DNA of 64,000 nt from [Mycobacterium] zoologicum (GTDB taxonomy: Bacteria; Actinomycetota; Actinomycetes; Mycobacteriales; Mycobacteriaceae): contig NZ_CP083985.1 in assembly GCF_020172665.1 (NCBI RefSeq), forward strand, positions 656,919 through 720,918, read 5' to 3'. Below, in pieces: positions 37,242 to 45,636 of the stretch (positions within the stretch are counted from its first letter, which is position 1; every line of letters begins with the position of its first letter). The notes beneath the pieces are model-generated. The model saw nothing but the letters and a program-made list of their open reading frames with translations, had not been told where the DNA came from and searched no databases. The position numbers were made by a program, and so were the translations under genes.

Positions 37242-38458
37242 GCACCGACCTCCTCGGTGCCGGAATCGGCTGGCACGGCCGACTGAACCGGTTGCGGCGC
37301 AACTTCATTCAGCCCAATCGTATCCAGCCCATCGGTCATGTGATCACCCCAGTCGGCGGTGACGTTGGTGTGGTCGACCGGGGCCTTGCGGGATTGGCGC
37401 CAGATCAGGCCGGAGACCGTCAGCAGCAGGGCGAGGCCGGCCAGAGTCCCGGCGTAGCCGCCCAGGGTGTGGATCACCCGGTAGGTGAACGCCCCGATGG
37501 CGCCGGCCAATGGCAGGGTGATCAGCCAGGCCACCACCATCTGGCGGGCCACCTGCCAGCGCACCGTGGCGCCGGGCTTGCCCAGGCCGGAGCCCAGCAC
37601 CGAACCGGTCACCACCTGAGTGGTGGACAGTGAGTAGCCGAAGTGACTGGACAGCAAAATGATGGACGCAGAAGAGGATTCGGCGGCCATTCCCTGCGGG
37701 GCCTCGACCTCAACGAGCCCCTTGCCCAGGGTGCGGATCACCCGCCATCCGCCGAAGTAGGTGCCCGCGGCCATCGCCATCGCGCAACACACGATTACCC
37801 ACAGCGGTGGCATCACGTCGGTGTTCTGCGCTGCCCCGTAGGAGATCAGGGCCAGGAAGATGACACCCATCGTCTTCTGGGCGTCGTTGGTGCCGTGCGC
37901 AAGTGACATCAGCGCGGCCGAAAAGACTTGCCCGCGACGGAATTCCCGTCGGGTGCGTTCGGGGGACAGGCCGCGGGTCAGCCGGTAGACCAGCCAGGTG
38001 CCGATGGTGGAGATCAGGATGGCCGCCAGCACCGCCACTACGGTGGGCACCAGCACCTTCGAGACCACCCCGGCCCAGCGCACCCCGCCCCCGCCGGCTG
38101 CGGCGAGCATCGCCCCGACGACGCCGCCGATCAGGGCGTGCGAGGAGCTGGATGGGATGCCCAGCAGCCAGGTGAGCAGGTTCCAGACGATGCCGCCGAC
38201 GAGGCCGCCGAACATGACCTCCAGCGTGACCAGGTGGGTGACCACCAGGTCCTTGGCGATCGTCGCCGCGACCTGGGTCGACAGGAATGCTCCGACGAGG
38301 TTCAGCACCGCGCACAGGGTGACTGCCGTTTTCGGCTTGAGGGCGCCGCTGGCGATCCCGGTGGCGACGGCGTTGCCGGTGTCGTGAAAGCCGTTGGTGA
38401 AGTCGAACGCAAGTGCGGTGATAACGACGGTTATCAGCAGGAAGAGCTCCAAGGTCAC
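37238..38458 (-). CDS. PiT-family phosphate transporter (copy 1)
   Basis: Low-affinity inorganic phosphate/metal-phosphate symporter (PF01384) of 406 residues. The two inverted signature repeats are visible: FDFTNGFHDTGN near the N-terminus and LAHGTNDAQKTMG mid-protein, plus GIPSSSSHALIGG and FGYSLSTTQV. The GTG start at 38458 is inferred from homology to the tandem copy (VTLELFLL). Both copies resemble M. tuberculosis PitA. Confidence 0.93.
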   Translation of the reverse strand: MTLELFLLITVVITALAFDFTNGFHDTGNAVATGIASGALKPKTAVTLCAVLNLVGAFLSTQVAATIAKDLVVTHLVTLEVMFGGLVGGIVWNLLTWLLGIPSSSSHALIGGVVGAMLAAAGGGGVRWAGVVSKVLVPTVVAVLAAILISTIGTWLVYRLTRGLSPERTRREFRRGQVFSAALMSLAHGTNDAQKTMGVIFLALISYGAAQNTDVMPPLWVIVCCAMAMAAGTYFGGWRVIRTLGKGLVEVEAPQGMAAESSSASIILLSSHFGYSLSTTQVVTGSVLGSGLGKPGATVRWQVARQMVVAWLITLPLAGAIGAFTYRVIHTLGGYAGTLAGLALLLTVSGLIWRQSRKAPVDHTNVTADWGDHMTDGLDTIGLNEVAPQPVQSAVPADSGTEEVGA

Positions 38459-38501
38459 CGTGCGGATTTTTGCAGCCGCACACCCGCCTTGTCGAACTGG
38501 G

Positions 38502-38804
38502 TTACTTGGCCTTGGCGCCGAGCAGGTACCAGCCGAAGTGGTGTCCCAGGAAGTCACGGGCGACAAACAGCACTCCGATGAGCACCACGGCCAGCACCAG
38601 CGCGAAGATGGCCCAGCTCAGAGCGACCAGCGCCGGCCGCCGCTCGCCTGCCACGGTCCGACGGCCCGCGGTGGTCACCGCCAGGCCGCTGCCGACTGCG
38701 TTGATCCGCATCGCCACCGCGAACAGGGCGGGCATGGCCGCACCGACCAGTAGGCCGAACACCAGGATCTTCAAGGTCGCGGCGTAGTTGAACCACTGAC
38801 TCAT
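38502..38804 (-). CDS. Small membrane protein partner of phosphate permease (copy 2)
   Basis: A 100-residue two-helix protein beginning MSQWFNYAATLKILVFGLL. It is a paralogue of the 36.9-kb gene but ends in GWYLLGAKAK instead of the acidic Trp-rich tail. ATG 38804 overlaps the stop of the upstream pit gene, which implies coupled translation. Confidence 0.85.
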   Translation of the reverse strand: MSQWFNYAATLKILVFGLLVGAAMPALFAVAMRINAVGSGLAVTTAGRRTVAGERRPALVALSWAIFALVLAVVLIGVLFVARDFLGHHFGWYLLGAKAK

Positions 38805-40075
38805 GACTGCACCACCTGCCGCTCGGCGTCGCCGGCGGTGACGGGGTTCAGCTTGGTCGGCTGGCCGCTGATGTCGAATGCCGTCCGCAGCGCGTATGCG
38901 GGTTGCGGACGCCCGTTGGTGGCCGGGACGTCCGCACCGGACAAGCCGCCGGTGAGGTGGCCGTCCCATTCGTCGTTGACGTTGTTGTGGTCGATGCGCG
39001 ACCGGCGTGACCGCAGCCAGATCGACACGACCGCCGAGATCAGCAGGCCCACGCCCACGAGGATCCCGGGGTAGCCGCCGATACCGTGTACCAGGCCGTA
39101 GGCGCCCGAGCCGACGGCGCCGGCCATCGGCAGCGTCACCAGCCAGGCTGCCGCCATGCGTCCGGCCACACCCCAACGCACCTGGGCGCCCGGCTTGCCG
39201 ACGCCGCTGCCCAGCACCGACCCGGTGGCGACCTGGGTGGTGGACAGCGAATAGCCGAAGTGGCTGGACAGCAGGATTACCGCGGCGGCGGCCGACTCGG
39301 CGGCCATGCCCTGCGGTGGCTTGATCTCGACCAGACCCTTGCCCAGGGTCCGGATGATGCGCCAGCCGCCGGTGTAGGTGCCGGCGGCCATGGCCAGGGC
39401 ACAGCTGACGATCACCCACAGCGGGGGCATGGTCGCCGACGTGCTCACCGAGCCGTAGGACATCAGCGCCAGGAAGATCACGCCCATCGTCTTCTGCGCG
39501 TCGTTGGTGCCGTGGGCCAGCGATACCAGTGCGGCCGAACCGATCTGGCCGCGGCGGTAGACCTTCTCGGCGTGCTGTTCGTCGACGCCGCGGGAGATGC
39601 GGTAGACCAGCCAGGTACCCACCGAGGCGATGACGGTTGCGATCACGGTGGCCACCACCGCCGGGACCAGCACCTTGGAGACGACGCCGTTCCAGATCAC
39701 CCCGTGCCCGCCTACCGCGGCGATCATCGCGCCGACGATGCCGCCGATCAGGGCGTGCGAGGAGCTGGACGGGATGCCGAGCAGCCAGGTCAGCAGATTC
39801 CACACGATGCCGCCGACCAGGCCGGCGAAGACCAGGTCCAGGGTCACCAGGTGGGCGTCCACCAGACCCTTGGCGATCGTCGCGGCGACCGCGGTGGACA
39901 GGAAGGCACCGAGCAGGTTCAGGACGGCGGACAGACCGACCGCCTGCTTGGGCTGCAGGGCCCCGCTGGCGATCGACGTCGCCATCGCGTTGCCGGTGTC
40001 GTGGAAGCCGTTGGTGAAGTCGAAGGCCAGGGCCGTGATCACCACGATGATCAGGAGGAGCAGGTCTAGGCTCAC
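38801..40075 (-). CDS. PiT-family phosphate transporter (copy 2)
   Basis: A 424-residue PiT transporter with FDFTNGFHDTGN and LAHGTNDAQKTMG signature repeats. It is the closer match to M. tuberculosis PitA (IASGALQPKQAVGLSAVLNL). With its small partner it forms a duplicated permease-partner module. Upstream 40171-40188 contains a 7-4-7 repeat that could be a Pho box. Confidence 0.94.
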   Translation of the reverse strand: MSLDLLLLIIVVITALAFDFTNGFHDTGNAMATSIASGALQPKQAVGLSAVLNLLGAFLSTAVAATIAKGLVDAHLVTLDLVFAGLVGGIVWNLLTWLLGIPSSSSHALIGGIVGAMIAAVGGHGVIWNGVVSKVLVPAVVATVIATVIASVGTWLVYRISRGVDEQHAEKVYRRGQIGSAALVSLAHGTNDAQKTMGVIFLALMSYGSVSTSATMPPLWVIVSCALAMAAGTYTGGWRIIRTLGKGLVEIKPPQGMAAESAAAAVILLSSHFGYSLSTTQVATGSVLGSGVGKPGAQVRWGVAGRMAAAWLVTLPMAGAVGSGAYGLVHGIGGYPGILVGVGLLISAVVSIWLRSRRSRIDHNNVNDEWDGHLTGGLSGADVPATNGRPQPAYALRTAFDISGQPTKLNPVTAGDAERQVVQS

Positions 40076-40182
40076 GGGAACATCACGGCGACAATTCTGC
40101 GGTCTCGATCGGGCGGTTGTCTAACGATCAGGCACCCGAAACGCCGGTGTACTCCGAGACGTATCGAACTGTTCTCCCTGCG

Positions 40183-40581
40183 TTAACCTGCGGGCGCCCG
40201 GCGGGTGTCGCGGCGTAGCGGATGGTCGGGGGGAATCTGCACGAAAATCAGTGTGACGCCGTCGGGGTCGGTGACGTGCATCTCATGCAGACCCCACGGC
40301 TCCTGGCGCGCTTCCCGGGCGATCGGCACCCCGCGGCCCTCCAGTTCGGCCTGGGTGGCGGCGACGTCGCGGACCTGCAGCCACAGCGCCCCGGGAAAGG
40401 GTGCTGCTGCCTTGGCGGGGTTGCCGTGCCCGGCCAGTTCGATCAGCGACTGCCCGGCGTAGAACACCGTCCCGGCGCCGTAGTCGCGGGCGATCGCCAG
40501 GCCGATCTCGTCGCGGTAGAACCGCAGCGACCGCTGGTAGTCGTTGGGGCGGAACAGTATCCGGCTGGCCAGGATCTCCAT
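40183..40581 (-). CDS. VOC/glyoxalase-family protein (Rv0546c-like)
   Basis: A 132-residue single-domain VOC protein: SLRFYRDEIGL at the N-terminus, HVTDPDGVTLIFVQ at the C-terminus with a metal-type His/Glu arrangement (HEMHV). Reaction unknown. It lies 10 bp after the SDR gene and may be co-transcribed with it. Confidence 0.88.
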   Translation of the reverse strand: MEILASRILFRPNDYQRSLRFYRDEIGLAIARDYGAGTVFYAGQSLIELAGHGNPAKAAAPFPGALWLQVRDVAATQAELEGRGVPIAREARQEPWGLHEMHVTDPDGVTLIFVQIPPDHPLRRDTRRAPAG

Positions 40582-40591
40582 CAGTCCGCCA

Positions 40592-41476
40592 TCACTCGTC
40601 GATGGGTTCGATACGGTTCCGCTTGACGATGGCGGTGGCCCAGCCGGCGTTGAGGTTGTCCAGGGCGCGGAACGCCAGCGCCAGGCGCGGTGCGATGCGG
40701 ATCGGGCGGTAGCGGGCCGCGTCGATCATCCATGCGCCGGCCTCCTCGGCGGTCAGCCCCGGCCTGCCTGCGAACGCCTTGGTGGGCGCGATCATCGGGG
40801 TCTTCACCAGCGGGTAGTACAGCGTGGTGGACTGCACCCCGTAGCGGGCCCACTCGCTGTCGATGACCCGGCTGACGGCGCTCAGCGCGGACTTGGAGGC
40901 GTTGTAGACGCCGAACAGGGGAGAGGAGTCGGTGAACACGCCCCAGGTGGCGACGTTGATGATGTGGCCGTCGCCGCGCTCGCGCATCGCCGGGGCGAAC
41001 CCGCGGATCAGCCGCAGCGGCGAGTAGTAGTTCAGCTGCATGGTCCGCTCGACGTCGTGCCAGCGGTCCAGGGATTCGGCCAGTGGCCGGCGGATGGAGC
41101 GCCCGGCATTGTTGACCAGGATGTCCACTCCGCCGAACCGCTCGTCGACGTCCTTGACCAGGGCGTCGATCGCCTCCAGATCCGACAGGTCGCACGCGAT
41201 GGCATGGGCGGTGCCGCCTCCGTCGGTGATCCGGGCGACCAGTGCGTCGAGGTTTTCCTGGCGGCGGGCCACCGCGATCACGGTGGCGCCCGCTGCCCCG
41301 AACTGTGCGGCGCCGGCCTCCCCGATGCCCGAGGACGCGCCGGTCACCAGCACCCGCTTACCGGCCAGCTCGACGGGCTCGGCGCCGGGCCGGTGCATCA
41401 GCTGCGCGGCGACCGGTGGGCGCATGGTGGCGAGCGTGATCTGGTCGGACAGTCGGCGTAGCGGGCTCTTGCTCAT
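40592..41476 (-). CDS. Short-chain dehydrogenase/reductase (Rv0547c-like)
   Basis: A 294-residue classical SDR: cofactor motif TGASSGIG, NNAG (VNNAGRSIRR), catalytic Ser and YNASK. The N-terminal 40 residues form an amphipathic extension. The C-terminal region is long and Arg-rich, as in enzymes acting on lipid substrates. Substrate unknown. Conserved position between menB and pit in mycobacteria. Confidence 0.92.
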   Translation of the reverse strand: MSKSPLRRLSDQITLATMRPPVAAQLMHRPGAEPVELAGKRVLVTGASSGIGEAGAAQFGAAGATVIAVARRQENLDALVARITDGGGTAHAIACDLSDLEAIDALVKDVDERFGGVDILVNNAGRSIRRPLAESLDRWHDVERTMQLNYYSPLRLIRGFAPAMRERGDGHIINVATWGVFTDSSPLFGVYNASKSALSAVSRVIDSEWARYGVQSTTLYYPLVKTPMIAPTKAFAGRPGLTAEEAGAWMIDAARYRPIRIAPRLALAFRALDNLNAGWATAIVKRNRIEPIDE

Positions 41477-41506
41477 GGTTAGGCAGTCTATGCGCTGGCC
41501 GGTGTC

Positions 41507-42403
41507 TCAGAAGTAGCGCGGGAAGGGGCTCCAGTCGGGGTCGCGCTTCTGCAGGAACGCATCGCGGCCCTCCACGGCCTCGTCGGTCATGTAGGCCAGC
41601 CGGGTAGCCTCGCCGGCGAACAGCTGCTGGCCCACCAGGCCGTCGTCGAGCAGGTTGAACGCGAACTTCAACATGCGTTGCGCCTGAGGGGATTTGCCGT
41701 TGATCTCCTTGGCCCACTGCACGCCGGTGGCCTCCAGCTCGGCGTGGTCGACGACCTCGTTGACCGCACCCATGTGGTGCATCTGCTCGGCGGTGTAGGC
41801 CCGGCCCAGGAAGAAGACCTCGCGGGCGAATTTCTGACCGACCTGGCGGGCCAGATACGCGCTGCCGTAGCCGCCGTCGAAGCTGCCGACGTCGGCGTCG
41901 GTCTGCTTGAACTTCGCGTGCTCGCGGCTGGCCAGGGTCAGGTCGCACACCACGTGCAGGCTGTGCCCGCCGCCGGCCGCCCAGCCGTTGACCAGGGCGA
42001 TCACCGGTTTGGGCATGAACCGGATCAGCCGCTGCACCTCCAGTATGTGCAGCCGCCCGGCGCGCGCGACGTCCACGGTGTCCGCGGTCTCCCCGTCGGC
42101 GTACTGATAGCCGCTGCGGCCACGGATGCGCTGGTCGCCGCCGGAGCAGAACGCCCAGCCGCCGTCCTTGGGTGAGGGCCCGTTGCCGGTCAGCAGCACC
42201 ACACCGACGTCCGGCGACATCCGCGCGTGGTCGAGTGCCTGGTACAGCTCGTCGACGGTGTGCGGGCGGAATGCGTTGCGCACCTCGGGGCGGTTGAAGG
42301 CCACCCGGACCGTGGCGTCGGTGACGTGGCGGTGGTAGGTGATGTCGGTCAGGTCGGCGAAGCCGTCCACCGGCCGCCAGATGGTTTCGTCGAACGGGTT
42401 CAC
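41507..42403 (-). CDS. menB: 1,4-dihydroxy-2-naphthoyl-CoA synthase
   Basis: Crotonase-fold enzyme that closes the naphthoquinone ring from OSB-CoA. A 298-residue protein with the family motif CSGGDQRIRGRSGYQY, GGGHSLHVVCDLTLAS, and DADVGSFDGGYGSAYLAR. I chose GTG 42403 since AGGAGG lies 9 nt upstream; the frame is open further back. Its upstream side borders the accessory island. Confidence 0.96.
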   Translation of the reverse strand: MNPFDETIWRPVDGFADLTDITYHRHVTDATVRVAFNRPEVRNAFRPHTVDELYQALDHARMSPDVGVVLLTGNGPSPKDGGWAFCSGGDQRIRGRSGYQYADGETADTVDVARAGRLHILEVQRLIRFMPKPVIALVNGWAAGGGHSLHVVCDLTLASREHAKFKQTDADVGSFDGGYGSAYLARQVGQKFAREVFFLGRAYTAEQMHHMGAVNEVVDHAELEATGVQWAKEINGKSPQAQRMLKFAFNLLDDGLVGQQLFAGEATRLAYMTDEAVEGRDAFLQKRDPDWSPFPRYF

Positions 42404-42514
42404 TCGGTTCGCCCTCCTCATTGACTCTGCGGCGTCAACCGTACGACAGGTGACTGGCGGTATTGGACGTTCACTTACTAGCGTGCGGTCCAGGCCCGGA
42501 CGGGAGGGATCAGC

Positions 42515-42850
42515 ATGGCTTCGAATCCGGTTTATCCGGCCCAGGTTTCGGTGCATCCCGAGTTGTTGCATACCCACGCCTCACGGGTGAACGATGCGAC
42601 AGATGTGGCGCGCACCTTCGGTGGTCGCCACGCCGGCTACATCAGCGAATGCGCCGCCGCGTGGGCCGGCGCCTCCGCGGAAGCCCTGGCCGAGCTCAGC
42701 GCCCACTGGGAGGCCAGCGACGCGCAGTTGCACGGGCGGATCGGGGCGTTCTCCGCGGTGATTCAAGAGGGCGGCCACCGCTACACGGCGATGGAAGATA
42801 CGCATGCCTTCAAGTTCACCGCGCTCCGGAAGAGATCCGGCACTTCGTAG
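42515..42850 (+). CDS. WXG100-like (ESX-type) protein
   Basis: A 111-residue helical protein. A W50-A-G52 turn lies between two helices, and a Y90xxxE94 motif (YTAME) near the C-terminus fits the type VII secretion signal. GGGAGGG precedes ATG 42515. It lies 3 bp before a larger WXG protein, so the two likely form a heterodimeric secretion pair. Not a canonical EsxA/B; family assignment by motif. Confidence 0.82.
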   Translation: MASNPVYPAQVSVHPELLHTHASRVNDATDVARTFGGRHAGYISECAAAWAGASAEALAELSAHWEASDAQLHGRIGAFSAVIQEGGHRYTAMEDTHAFKFTALRKRSGTS

Positions 42851-42853
42851 CGC

Positions 42854-44509
42854 ATGACGATCACCACCGACGGCATCGAAAAGTGGAATCTCGACACCCT
42901 GGACACCGTATTCGAGGTGGCCACCGAACGCGCCGCGCGCAAGGCCGACTTCGGTGGCGCGCTGGGTGATGCCGGCGACGGGCTCAAGGGTTGGGAGGGG
43001 CGCGGTGGCGATGCCTTTCGCCTGGAGTTGGGAAAGCATCGCGCTGACATCGACGACCACCAGGCTGAGGCCTCGGCGATAGCCAACGCCTTCTACGCCG
43101 CGCGGGCTGAGGTTGCGGCGTGCAAGAAGGAGTGGTCGTCGATCAAATCGATTGCGGCCAGCAATGATTGGGCAATCAGCCCGGACGGCAGGCTGAGTGG
43201 CCAGGTCAGCGACCAGAAGCGCAACGACTTTGACTCCCTGCAACAACGGCTGACCGCGCTGATGGCCGATGCTTCTAGGACCGATGGTGATCTGGCCACT
43301 GCCATCCGGGCTGTGGTCGGTGACACCAAGGTCGACGCGCGCGGGCGCGCCGTTTTCGGCCCGCCGATGCCGGTCGACGTCCCGAAGGCACCTGTCGACC
43401 CGTCCGGGGATCCGGCCGCCGGAAGCCTGCCGTGGCTGCTGAATCACGGGCGGCAGGGCGGTGGCCCCGTCCCTCCGGTGCCGGTGAGTGCCAAGGATGT
43501 GGAGGAATTCAAAGTCCAGGCCCGGAAGATGTTCGCCAACTACGGCGTTCCGCCGGATCAGATCGAGGCGCAGGTCAATGCGGCCTTGGTCCAGGCTCAG
43601 CAGCCGCTGCCGCGAAGTGCTCCACGCGACGTTCCCCGGGAGCCGGAGCGACAGCCGGCACCGGGATTCGGCGAGGGATTCGGGGACAGCTGGAGGGCAA
43701 CCGAGCAAGGCGTCAAGAACCTGCTGGGGCAGGGTGGTCCGGGAGCCCCCGGTGTCCTGGAATCCTGGGGTGGTCTGGCCAAAGGGGTGGGCAAGGCCTT
43801 CATGAACCCCGTCGGTGTCGGCATGGAGGACATCAAACGGGCGATGGACGCGCCCAGCCTGCCCTACTTCCTGGGCGAGAAGACCTTCGACGTCGGCGCC
43901 GCCGCGGTTACCGCGCCGTTCGGCGGGGAAGGTTCGATGATCCGGGCCGGGCTTAGCGAGGCGCTCGAAACCGGCCCGGCATTCTCGCGGTATGCGGCCG
44001 TCGGCCTCGATTCCGCTGTGACCTATGACTCGTCGGCAGCGGCTACCGCCATGGACCTCAACCATGCTGCTGCCAACGGCGTACCTACAGCAGGGCTCAG
44101 TCAGCAAGTCGCGGCCATGTCGACCCACTACGTGGGCGAATTTCCAGACCGAGTGGTTCTGGGCAGGTTCGGTGGTCAAGACGGTGGATACATCGGCGAG
44201 GCGAGGGGCAACGGCGGAATCTACTTCGATACGGGTGATCCAACTTGGGCTGCCCTTACCGACGGACTTGCAAATTCGCAACAGCTGGGCGTCGTTTGGC
44301 CGGTGAACGAATCGTTCATCCTCGAACAAATGGAAAGCCAGGTATCACGATTTGACTATGCTTTGCCGTCAGGTTTCGCCAATGTTGATGACATTGTGCG
44401 ACGTCGCCCATACACTTACTCGGCGCATGAGATAAATTACCTGGATCAGAACGGGCCGGCATTCGGATACGAAAGGGTCGGAAATTCGTGGATATACGGA
44501 GGTGATTAA
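42854..44509 (+). CDS. WXG-domain protein with C-terminal toxin-like domain
   Basis: A 551-residue protein. The N-terminal WXG-type helical hairpin has W47-E-G49. A middle region (160-340) is Pro/Gly-rich with short helices. The C-terminal 125 residues (about 425-551) run from VVLGRFGGQDGGYIGEA through TWAALTDG and NESFILEQM to WIYGGD. This order resembles C-terminal domains of polymorphic toxins, although I cannot name the enzyme. DNA coding for this end is AT-richer (28 of 60 bases GC at 44341-44400). Two putative immunity genes follow directly. Confidence 0.8.
   Translation: MTITTDGIEKWNLDTLDTVFEVATERAARKADFGGALGDAGDGLKGWEGRGGDAFRLELGKHRADIDDHQAEASAIANAFYAARAEVAACKKEWSSIKSIAASNDWAISPDGRLSGQVSDQKRNDFDSLQQRLTALMADASRTDGDLATAIRAVVGDTKVDARGRAVFGPPMPVDVPKAPVDPSGDPAAGSLPWLLNHGRQGGGPVPPVPVSAKDVEEFKVQARKMFANYGVPPDQIEAQVNAALVQAQQPLPRSAPRDVPREPERQPAPGFGEGFGDSWRATEQGVKNLLGQGGPGAPGVLESWGGLAKGVGKAFMNPVGVGMEDIKRAMDAPSLPYFLGEKTFDVGAAAVTAPFGGEGSMIRAGLSEALETGPAFSRYAAVGLDSAVTYDSSAAATAMDLNHAAANGVPTAGLSQQVAAMSTHYVGEFPDRVVLGRFGGQDGGYIGEARGNGGIYFDTGDPTWAALTDGLANSQQLGVVWPVNESFILEQMESQVSRFDYALPSGFANVDDIVRRRPYTYSAHEINYLDQNGPAFGYERVGNSWIYGGD
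44498..44506 (+). promoter_or_regulatory. Perfect Shine-Dalgarno GGAGGTGAT before putative immunity gene 1
   Basis: A nine-base perfect match to the 16S anti-SD. It lies in the last codons of the toxin gene, 6 nt before GTG 44513. An identical element precedes the second copy at 45013-45021. Strong translation fits an antidote. Confidence 0.7.
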
Positions 44510-44512
44510 CGC

Positions 44513-44899
44513 GTGACGTGCGACGATGAGGTGGCGCAATACATGGCGCCGACGCTGGCCAGTCTAGGCTTCGCGCTCGACGAAGTTATGTCCGGAATCG
44601 TGTACGCCGAACGTCCGGCATGGGCGGCCTTCTACCGAGGTCCGGACTGCAAGCTTCAAATCTGTTGGTCATCACGCGAGGGTGGTATGGAATTCATGCT
44701 GGCTCCGTTGGATGCGCCGAATCAGTTCGGACTTGAAGATGGATTCAAAACGTGGCGTTTCATGCTGGGGCTCAGTGATGTGACTGACGACTTGGGGCCG
44801 CCTCCTATATACGGGAGTCTTGACGAGATCTGGGCTTGGCAGAAGGCGAAGTTTCAAGCTCACTTTGAGGCCGCCAAACGGGCGTTGTTGGCCGGCTGA
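44513..44899 (+). CDS. Putative immunity protein, copy 1
   Basis: A 128-residue acidic cytosolic protein without signal peptide or membrane helix, starting MTCDDEVAQYMAP. Trp and Phe clusters (FKTWRFML, DEIWAWQKAKF) are similar to small single-domain immunity proteins of polymorphic toxin systems, but no known family is recognised. It starts 3 bp after the toxin-like gene stop. About 19 of 128 residues differ from copy 2 by my alignment. Confidence 0.72.
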   Translation: MTCDDEVAQYMAPTLASLGFALDEVMSGIVYAERPAWAAFYRGPDCKLQICWSSREGGMEFMLAPLDAPNQFGLEDGFKTWRFMLGLSDVTDDLGPPPIYGSLDEIWAWQKAKFQAHFEAAKRALLAG

Positions 44900-44998
44900 A
44901 AGGCGCAAGTGAAACATGCTGAGTACCAACGACGGGCTCAACAGTTTCGTCGCCGACGATTGCGTCGACCATTTCACCTACCTTGAGGCGATGTCCTC

Positions 44999-45024
44999 TA
45001 CTGGTTATATATGGAGGTGATTAA
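44999..45024 (+). pseudogene. Remnant of the toxin gene 3' end
   Basis: The bases just before the second immunity gene encode VIYGGD-stop and the same Shine-Dalgarno, matching the last residues of the toxin gene (WIYGGD-stop). Nothing else of the toxin is recognisable. It marks the duplication breakpoint. Confidence 0.4.
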
Positions 45025-45027
45025 CCT

Positions 45028-45414
45028 GTGACGTGTGACGATGAGGTAGCGCAATACATGGCGCCGACGCTGGCCAGTCTAGGCTTCGTGCTCGACGAAG
45101 TCATGTCCGACATCGTGTACGCCGAAAGTCGGGCATGGGCGGCCTTCTACCGTGGTCCGGACTGCAAGCTTCAAATTTGTTGGGCATCTCGAATTGGTGG
45201 AATGAATTTCATGCTAGCTCCTTTGGATGCGCCGAATCGGTTCGGACTTGAAGATGGATTCAAGACGTGGCGTTTCATGTTCGAGCTCAGTGATGCAACT
45301 GACGACTTAGGGCCGTTCCCTAGGCGGGGGGGATTTGACGAGATCTGGGCATGGCGGAAGGCGAAGTTTCAAGCTCACTTCGAACCCGCCAGGCGGGCGT
45401 TGTTGGCCGGCTGA
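45028..45414 (+). CDS. Putative immunity protein, copy 2
   Basis: A 128-residue tandem paralogue of the gene at 44513, with about 85 percent identity by eye. Differences cluster at residues 53-60 and at 90-108 (PPPIYGSL versus PFPRRGGF). Such local divergence is what altered specificity for related toxins would produce. Start GTG has the same perfect Shine-Dalgarno as copy 1. Confidence 0.72.
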   Translation: MTCDDEVAQYMAPTLASLGFVLDEVMSDIVYAESRAWAAFYRGPDCKLQICWASRIGGMNFMLAPLDAPNRFGLEDGFKTWRFMFELSDATDDLGPFPRRGGFDEIWAWRKAKFQAHFEPARRALLAG

Positions 45415-45459
45415 AGGTGGATGATGATGACGCCCGCGGACCTTAATCAGTATCTGGAC

Positions 45460-45537
45460 GATGGCATGATGCGGTGGTCGAAAGAGCTCTTTGAAATTCA
45501 TTTCGAACCGCCCGCGTTGCGTTGCTGGCCCGTCGGC
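45460..45537 (+). pseudogene. Decayed third immunity-gene fragment
   Basis: The DNA aligns with the last 26 codons of the immunity genes: HFEP followed by a run matching RALLAG with small deletions. The 5' part is missing. A 64-residue frame runs through it but shows no protein-like conservation beyond this tail. Confidence 0.45.
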
Positions 45538-45636
45538 CCCCGCCCGGCGCCCCCGAACCGCCGTGACCCTGCACGACCGGCCATCCCCGGCTACCATCAG
45601 GCAAGGTTCGCCTAATCCGGGGGGATTTGGGCGGTA

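Noticed and set aside
42404..42577. Longer menB start
   Set aside because: AGGAGG is placed for GTG 42403, and the upstream residues do not resemble the family's N-terminus.
44916..45020. 34-residue frame between the two immunity genes
   Set aside because: No ribosome-binding site, and it ends out of frame in the Shine-Dalgarno of the next gene. Better explained as duplication debris.
45421..45615. 64-residue frame after the second immunity gene
   Set aside because: Only the middle resembles the immunity protein's tail; the rest is Pro/Arg-rich and there is no convincing start signal.
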